From the NCBI GenBank assembly GCA_003833135.1, contig QZLH01000103.1, positions 19,367-30,895 of the forward strand: a DNA stretch of 11,529 nt, read 5' to 3'. Below, piece by piece: positions 7,309-11,529 of the stretch. The translations under genes were made by a program, and so were the position numbers. The notes under the pieces are model-generated. The model was not told where the DNA came from. It worked only from the letters and a program-made list of their open reading frames with translations, and did no database searches. Source of the stretch: Oehlia diaphana (Eukaryota; Glomeromycota; Glomeromycetes; Glomerales; Glomeraceae). The stretch's first letter is position 1, and every line of letters begins with the position of its first letter.

Positions 7309-7446
7309 TTGTAATTTTATTATTTACTAAGTAATTCTAATCATTCTAATCAAGAAAAATTTGTGCATAATTTTTTGACACTATTTTTTTTTTTAATTTA
7401 AATCTGATTACTGATTGATTAATTTTGTATATTGTAATTTTATTAT
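7309..7446. repeat. 15-bp direct repeats inside intron 3
   Basis: TTGTAATTTTATTAT occurs at 7309-7323 and, identically, at 7432-7446, close to both ends of the 147-bp intron. The 108 bp between them are AT-rich. This could be a target-site duplication around a small insertion, or a local duplication that lengthened the intron. Confidence 0.6.
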
Positions 7447-7448
7447 AG

Positions 7449-7990
7449 TAACTTCTCCAGTAAACTTTATTACACATATTACCTTAAAAAAGAGAGTATC
7501 CCAACAAGATCGTGAAAATACTATGTTGAACTTGCCACATTTCAATTCTGAGTTGCTCCTTTCATTTGAAGATATTGGATTTAAGTCAGCACTTATATAT
7601 TCTCAAATGAGTTGGTATAAATTGGCAACCTATATAATAGAAGAAACTACTAGTGGTGTTTTCTCCAAAATCCATCTTCATATTGGTAACTTTGTAACAA
7701 TACAAGAAGAAAATCATGATAAATGTTATGCAATTATAAAAGGAATCTTCAAATATAAAGCCAACAATAATAAATTTTATGCATTTATTATTATTGATTG
7801 GTTTGAAGAAATTAAGAGAGTTCACCATGTATTGAAATGTCCTCTTTATCGTATTCAGGCAACCTATGATACATGTTGGAGAAGAATATTCCCAATATCA
7901 GTAATTAACCATATGCAAAAGGTTCACTTTGTTTATGATGCAACGAATAAATGCTGGATAAAAAATGATTTTTTTTTTACTGCTATATGA
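7449..7990 (+). pseudogene. Tnp2-like transposase, exon 4: C-terminal BAH/DUF4216-like module
   Basis: Exon 4 begins after TTATTATAG (ending at 7448) in phase 1 and is open to TGA 7988-7990, about 180 residues. The open frame technically begins upstream at 7415, inside the intron. After a polar linker (SQQDRENTMLNLPHF), it carries IGNFVTIQEENHDKCYAIIK, then a strand-rich stretch with YAFIIIDWFEEIK and VLKCPLYRIQ, and ends with FPISVINHMQKVHFVYD and a short tail. The GNFV..., H/W and ...VHFVYD pattern resembles a BAH fold and also the DUF4216 C-terminal domain of CACTA proteins, which ends in a Q.VFY.xD motif. The exon has no internal stop, in contrast to exon 1. Confidence 0.65.
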
Positions 7991-8282
7991 CTTTATAATA
8001 GTAAGGACTTTTATTATATTTATTTGTAATTAGTATGATAAAATTAATGGTGGTGTTATTTAAAATAATGCATTTAGCGATCGATCTTCATATTTGTGAT
8101 GATATTGACGATATCGTTATAGCAATGCTATTGCACGTGACTGGATCTGATTAACCAATAAAAACCTTAATTTATTGTTTTTTTTGTTTTATAAAATCCC
8201 TCTACGCTAAACTTTTTATTTTTAAATATTTATTTAAAGTGAAATTTTGATACCTTTGAAGTTTGACTACTGTTTTTTTCAC
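7991..8282. other. Spacer between the two element remnants
   Basis: No gene is supported. A slightly GC-richer patch at 8079-8150 holds the palindromes CGATATCG and GCAAT-GCT-ATTGC and an E-box-like CACGTG. It may include the 3' end of the upstream element or the 5' flank of the retroelement, but no terminal repeat can be defined. Confidence 0.35.
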
Positions 8283-8402
8283 AATATTAAGAAACCTAAT
8301 GACAACAACTATAAAGGATGAAATGAGAGTAATACTTGGAAAGGGAAGAATCAACCTGCGGAAAACGACAACCAGAGTGGCCAGTCAAACTACCAGAGCT
8401 AA
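8283..8402 (+). pseudogene. N/Q-rich gag-like tail upstream of RT
   Basis: One frame reads NIKKPNDNNYKG, a TGA, NESNTWKGKNQPAENDNQSG, QSNYQS and then TAA at 8400. It is a low-complexity Asn/Gln/Gly/Lys stretch of the sort that links gag to the RT region in retroelements. No zinc knuckle is visible. The longer open frames at 8263-8526 and 8336-8554 overlap it in other frames; only the latter carries RT sequence downstream. Confidence 0.35.
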
Positions 8403-9047
8403 ACAGCATAACGAAAGTAGCTACAAATCTTCAAAAATTCAAACGCATTCAATACAACCACTTCATACTAGACCTAGTAAAGTCATTGTTGAGACGCGGC
8501 TATTTTATGATTACTATCGACCTTAATCAAGCTTTTTCTATCACATACCGCTAGCAGAGTTCCAACGAAAATATTTTGCATTCGATTTCCTCATATTACC
8601 GTTTGGCTTGACAACAAGTCCTGGAATATCGAGCTCAAGAGATAAGGATAGTGGATTATCTAAATGACCTGTTGATAATAACTTCATCAAAAGAACAGGC
8701 TCAAGACTATGCTTCAATTATCGTAAAATTGCTAGTAGAACCATGGGTTCATAGTAAACGAAAACAAATCTTATCTAACTCCTACACAGGTGATCGATTA
8801 CCTAGAGTTTCAAATTCGATTCAAAGGCAATAACACAAAATAAAGAGCTTAGTGAGGGAGCAAAACAACTCAATTCTCCCATATGAAAACTTGTCTCATT
8901 GATAGGAAAGATTGTGGCAACTGTGAACTCAGGTTTTCCAGCATGATTGCATTCTGGGGCGTTACTCCACAACAAAAATAGAAGTTTGAAGCTAAAAGGG
9001 TGAATGGTTCAGTAATTCTTCCAAACGAATGTTTACTACACCTAGAA
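8403..9047 (+). pseudogene. Reverse transcriptase domain, frameshifted, active-site Asp changed
   Basis: This domain would copy element RNA into DNA. Frame 2 gives KFKRIQY...LVKSLLRRGYF, then motif A, MITIDLNQAF (about 8505-8535). A one-base change near 8533-8538 moves the coding signal to frame 1: YHIPLAEFQRKYFAFDF, then motif B, LPFGLTTSP (8597-8623). A second shift, with loss of part of the palm, returns to frame 2 for motif C, IRIVDYLNDLLII (8645-8680). The canonical Y-x-D-D is YLND here, so the first catalytic aspartate is replaced. Degenerate thumb sequence follows (LEFQIRFKGNN, MIAFWGVTPQQ). The frame ending FEAKRVNGSVILPNECLLHLE up to 9047 resembles the segment just before RNase H. 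The short open frame at 8651-8833 is part of this domain. Confidence 0.75.
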
Positions 9048-9460
9048 GTTAACTTTGAATTCTTTTATTTATTGTTTCTCAATTAAATGAAGCTAAACAT
9101 TTCAGTTTCTCTATTTTGTAGGTTCACGGCTTCCAGGCTGTTTCTCGAAGGTAAGCTTGAAAAATCTGATTTTTTTATTTTTCACTTAAACGAAACGTCA
9201 ACTAATGTCTTCATTTGCTTTTTTTGTAGGTTCTAGACACATATCACCAAAGGTTCGGACCTGGACTTTACTTTGAAGGTAAACTTCGAAATAAAAATTT
9301 TAACAAATATTATCTAACATTCACTTTTATATTTCTAAGTTTCTTGATCATTGGATAGAGTTTCAGTTATACAAAGATTTCGAAGGTTTTACTACTTCGA
9401 AGTCTTGATTTTGTTTATTCTTTAAAAATGAGATGCTAATACTAATACTTCGTTCTTTAG
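9007..9460 (+). repeat. Tandem array of four exon-intron-like units at the RT/RNase H junction
   Basis: Units start at about 9007, 9122, 9230 and 9340, with lengths of about 115, 108, 110 and 121 bp. Each begins with a 29-49 base GC-richer stretch, usually opening GTTC, that ends in GAAG. It is followed by a GT donor-like site (GTTAAC 9048, GTAAGC 9151, GTAAAC 9279, GTTTTA 9386), an AT-rich intron-like part, and an acceptor (TTTTGTAG at 9121, TTTTTGTAG at 9229, TTTCTAAG at 9339, TTCTTTAG at 9460). Branch-like ACTAAT occurs at 9201 and 9441. Splicing units 1-3 as drawn keeps one frame open (ending TTPR, then SSRLPGCFSK, then VLDTYHQRFGPGLYFE). Unit 4 does not continue that frame. This may be an amplified intron or mini-exon cassette. 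Sequence directly after the last acceptor is RNase H coding. Confidence 0.55.
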
Positions 9461-9726
9461 ATGATCAATCACCTGAAGCTAAGAGCAATTTATTTCTCCC
9501 TTCTATAATACAGGGCCATTCTGATCAGACAGTATTGATCAAGGCTGACTATACGACATGTGTAGCGTATATCAACCATCTAAGGAGTAACAACCTATTA
9601 AGAAGCACGGAACTATTGTGAAAATTGTGCCTGAAAAGAAAGTCAGCTCTCTGAGTAGAACATATACCAGGCCTGCAGAACATGATCGTGAATTAAGCAT
9701 CCTGATTGAAAGCAGATCAAAATGAC
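9461..9726 (+). pseudogene. RNase H domain remnant
   Basis: Immediately after TTCTTTAG the frame reads INHLKLRAIYFSLL, a TAA, then YRAILI; this matches the HIN.LEL.AI opening of retroelement RNase H with the catalytic Glu replaced by Lys. Near 9520-9530 the frame shifts, and the overlapping open frame (9433-9621) continues with QTVLIKADYTTCVAYINHL, which keeps the IxxDxTT..AYIN motif. A further shift gives VEHIPGLQNMIVN from 9655, the HIPG..N..AD element of the domain end, followed by TAA 9694 and TGA 9703. The domain would degrade the RNA strand of the RNA-DNA hybrid. It is certainly inactive here. Confidence 0.65.
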
Positions 9727-10135
9727 TGGCAGATAAACCCTGCAATATTCAAGATAATCAACAATTTGTGGGGCCCGTTCAAGATAGATTTTTTCGCCAA
9801 CCAGATGAATGCACTAATCCCAATTTATTATTCCTGATCCCTTAGCGAAAGTGATAGATGCATTTGTCAATCTTGGAACAAGGAAAAATTTGTGGGCGAA
9901 CCCTCCTTGGGCCTAATTTCATGAACAAAGGTCATATGCTACAAAGGTACCATGACAATAATTACTCCGTATTGGGGATCGGCTCCTTCCTGATGAACTT
10001 TTTGATAGCGCCTCCAGTTCTTATAGGACAACATCTTCATTCCTAATCATCCTCAGCAACAGGATCCTCTCTGGAATAATCCTTGCGTGCAATACTTCCA
10101 GTCATGGTATGAAGTGAAAGGCTTGTTATCGATCT
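9727..10135 (+). pseudogene. Post-RNase H domain of a DIRS-like polyprotein, degraded
   Basis: The frame from 9655 continues through DWQINPAIFKIINNLWGPF, KIDFFANQMNALIPIYYS and TGA (9832). A shift gives PDPLAKVIDAFVNLG, then NLWANPPWA and TAA. After another shift, MTIITPYWGSAPS and FLMNFLIAPPVLI are readable (about 9951-10025). The last readable piece is NPCVQYFQSWYEVKGL, near 10080-10130. The order IDxFA..N, D.....DAF, PPWA and TPYW is the typical tail seen after RNase H in DIRS-type elements. The 62-codon frame at 9858-10046 is a mixture of true and shifted sequence and is not a gene. Confidence 0.6.
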
Positions 10136-11160
10136 TCTCATCTTTACAATGAATTTAAATTTACAAAGATAATATTCTCGGCTCTCAGATCATGGATTTC
10201 TACTTGCCATATCTAAAATTCACAACCATGTCAATGGTACACTGATAGGATCGCATCTTGATATTTAAAAATTATGAAGGCTGTTCATGTTAAAATCCTT
10301 CTACATCGCATGGTGATGAAGCTATAGATATTAGGACTTTATTCATAATCTCGATGATAAAATATTGCAAAAGGTAATTAATAAACAAAGTTTTATAATA
10401 TTAAAAATTATAAGTAAATTATATTATTACTCACTCGTTATCTTTAAATCATATTCAACTAGAGTATTTTTAGGAACAATTGGAGATGTTGCTTCCATAG
10501 ACTTGACGGTAAAATCAAAATAATCATTTCATGTCCATCAGGAATTTAGTATATGTTAAATCAGCACTTATGTCTGCAATTGTTGCATCTTATTTTCGGT
10601 AAATATGGTAGGTATTATTATTAATTATATGTATTTCTTAAAAACCGAATGTATTATTAAATAATTGTAAGTGCTTTGTTTACAGAAATATTTTGATGTC
10701 ACTGAGTAAGCATTCCTGAATGGTATTAGTGATGTACTTTGAAATTTCACATATACTATGAAAATAAAGTTAGTTCTAGTAATTTCACTAGTAACGATGT
10801 TGTAATTATTATTTATAATCAGATAGGTAATAAGTAAATTTTGATTATTAATAAAATTGATACTTTAATTATTGTCATAATACCAAGGTGATAATATTTA
10901 AATATCATTAAGATATCATGATTGATATTCTGAATAATCATTAGTTGTTTTCTATACATCTCAACGACATCAATATAGGAACATATTGGTTTTATGCCAA
11001 TTTTTTAAATGATAACATGCTGATACAGTTATGATAATGTAATAATACTATGACGATATTGTGCTGATACCAAAATGATACTATCTTAGTATCGGGATAA
11101 TATCATTTTTCTATCATTCCACAGGTCGAATGAATAAAAATCAGATTTTTGCTCTATTTA
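10136..11160. other. AT-rich spacer without a supported gene
   Basis: From 10136 to about 10380 some protein-like fragments continue (KIMKAVHVKILLHRM near 10268-10315) and may be the decayed end of the retroelement. After that the sequence is AT-rich. Splice-like pairs occur (AAAAGGTAATT near 10370 with TTTTTAGG near 10470; TTTACAG near 10685), but no exon can be supported. The stretch 10850-11110 is dense in GATAT, GATAC and TATCAT words and probably holds decayed foldback sequence. Confidence 0.4.
11073..11109. repeat. Nested hairpin related in style to the 1-321 palindrome
   Basis: An outer stem pairs AAAATGATA (11073-11081) with TATCATTTT (11101-11109). An alternative inner stem pairs GATACT (11077-11082) with AGTATC (11088-11093) around ATCTT. 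The outer arms match the AAAATGATATC units of the palindrome at 1-321. Confidence 0.55.
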
Positions 11161-11161
11161 A

Positions 11162-11258
11162 CACGGCTGTCCAATTTTTTGGCGATTTTAATATAATATT
11201 GCCGATTTTAATATAGATATGCCGATTTTTGACGATTTATTAAAAAAAGCTGATATTT
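11162..11258 (+). repeat. Left end of a Tc1/mariner element: TIR and 20-bp subterminal repeats
   Basis: CACGGCTGTCCA at 11162 follows a TTTAA and is the likely outer end; Tc1 elements insert at TA. Inside it, GGCGATTTTAATATA (11181), GCCGATTTTAATATA (11201) and GCCGATTTTTGACGATTTAT (11221) give three units with an exact 20-base period. GCTGATATTT (11249) and a further CGCCGATTT (about 11322) lie between these and the transposase start. Such subterminal repeats are usual transposase-binding sites. The right end is outside the window, so the exact TIR limit is inferred. Confidence 0.55.
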
Positions 11259-11352
11259 ATACACAAGCCTACATTAAATTACCGGATTTTTATCATATGA
11301 AATTGTGCGCATGTTCTACAATCGCCGATTTCTCCCTATCATACATATAAAC

Positions 11353-11529
11353 ATGAAAATAAACACTTCAGAGTGTTTACACGTCTCCTCCAGTTTCAAT
11401 ATATCTGGAAAAGAACTTTCAGAAACTCTTCGTGAACGTATTATTGGTGCATATCTTAGCGGCACCAAACAAATAGATATTTCAGTTCAACTGGGTATCC
11501 CTGCAAGTACAGTGAATGATACTATTAAA
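11353..11529 (+). CDS. Tc1/mariner-family transposase, N-terminal part, truncated by window end
   Basis: ATG at 11353 opens 59 codons without a stop up to the last base. After about 18 polar residues (MKINTSECLHVSSSFN) comes GKELSETLRERIIGAYLSG, then a helix-turn-helix: TKQIDISVQLGIPASTVNDT. The pattern L....R..I...Y..G....ISxxLGIPxSTVxxTI is the HTH that opens Tc1/mariner transposases and binds the terminal repeats; the DDE catalytic domain would lie beyond the window. ISGKELS could also follow a later start, as no ATG precedes it closely, so 11353 is the only good start here. Subterminal repeats lie about 100-170 bp upstream, as expected for this element type. No lesion is visible in the part seen. 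Confidence 0.8.
   Translation, partial: MKINTSECLHVSSSFNISGKELSETLRERIIGAYLSGTKQIDISVQLGIPASTVNDTIK

Larger units (their letters stand above)
4412..7990 (+). pseudogene. CACTA/Tnp2-like (CMC) transposase gene, four exons, inactivated
   Basis: Four exons join in consistent phase: 4412-5383, 5465-6882, 6947-7301 and 7449-7990, with introns of 81, 64 and 147 bp. All three are GT-AG, and intron 2 has TACTAAT at 6924-6930. The product would be a cut-and-paste transposase acting in the nucleus on element ends. It has an acidic N-terminus, a conserved W/H-rich segment, a BAH-like module, the Tnp2 core with candidate catalytic aspartates and a CxxC, and a C-terminal BAH/DUF4216-like module. Lesions: TGA at 4418, 5102, 5111 and 7127; TAG at 5335 and 5809; TAA at 5359; and a one-base loss near 5281-5283. 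Every stop fits CGA, CAG/TGG or CAA changed by one transition. The copy is non-autonomous now. The family call rests on motif layout and not on a search. Confidence 0.75.
8283..10135 (+). mobile_element. DIRS-like retrotransposon remnant (RT, RNase H and downstream domain), degraded
   Basis: The coding signal jumps between frames but keeps the collinear order of a tyrosine-recombinase (DIRS-type) retroelement polyprotein: a polar N/Q-rich tail (8283-8402), reverse transcriptase (8403-9047), RNase H (9461-9726) and the domain with IDFFAN, NLWANPP and TPYW motifs that follows RNase H in DIRS elements (9727-10135). GC content is clearly above that of the flanks. There are many stops and frameshifts, so no functional protein is made. 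I see no tyrosine recombinase, split terminal repeats or LTRs in the window. Ty3/gypsy is the main alternative, because the RT alone cannot separate the two; the post-RNase H segment is why I favour DIRS. Confidence 0.65.

Noticed and set aside
7586..7828. Minus-strand open frame of 80 codons
   Set aside because: Antisense of transposase exon 4, with no independent support.
8263..8526. 87-codon plus-strand open frame as a gene
   Set aside because: It overlaps the RT-coding frame in a different frame and shows no motif; it is a shadow of the retroelement.

Overview
The window looks like a piece of an AT-rich fungal nuclear genome. I infer an arbuscular mycorrhizal fungus of the Rhizophagus type. 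The reasons are short GT-AG introns (64-147 bp) with ACTAAT-like branch sites, very AT-rich spacers, and several degraded transposon classes packed together. There are no bacterial operons or Shine-Dalgarno sites. The species assignment is inference. Almost everything recognisable is a mobile element or its remains.

Layout. 1-321: a near-perfect AT-rich palindrome built from GATATC units, cut by the window edge. 455-583: a small hairpin repeat and a 40-bp tandem repeat. 755-2170: an unrecognised lysine/glutamate/asparagine-rich gene, with one plausible intron, an in-frame TGA in a TGA-CTA context, and a decayed 3' half ending in acidic tandem repeats. 2171-3430: repeats and low-complexity AT sequence. 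3431-3656: a GC-rich island (about 42% GC, against about 6% just after it) with strong pairing potential and Pol III-like boxes, a candidate noncoding RNA. 3836-3940: a remnant that matches, in inverted orientation, the subterminal repeat at 11181-11258.

4412-7990: a four-exon CACTA/Tnp2-like (CMC superfamily) transposase gene with an acidic N-terminus, a BAH-like segment, a Tnp2 core and a C-terminal BAH-like or DUF4216-like segment. It is a pseudogene with seven in-frame stops and one frameshift, and every stop fits a transition mutation.

8283-10135: a frameshifted, GC-richer retroelement with reverse transcriptase, RNase H and a downstream domain, most like DIRS (tyrosine-recombinase) elements. 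At its RT/RNase H junction (9007-9460) lie four tandem exon-intron-like units of 108-121 bp. This is the least explained structure in the window.

10136-11160: AT-rich spacer. 11162-11529: the left end of a Tc1/mariner element (three 20-bp subterminal repeats) followed by the start of an open transposase reading frame that runs off the window. Only this last gene looks undamaged. The elements share no pathway; the window is best read as successive insertions that have decayed to different degrees.
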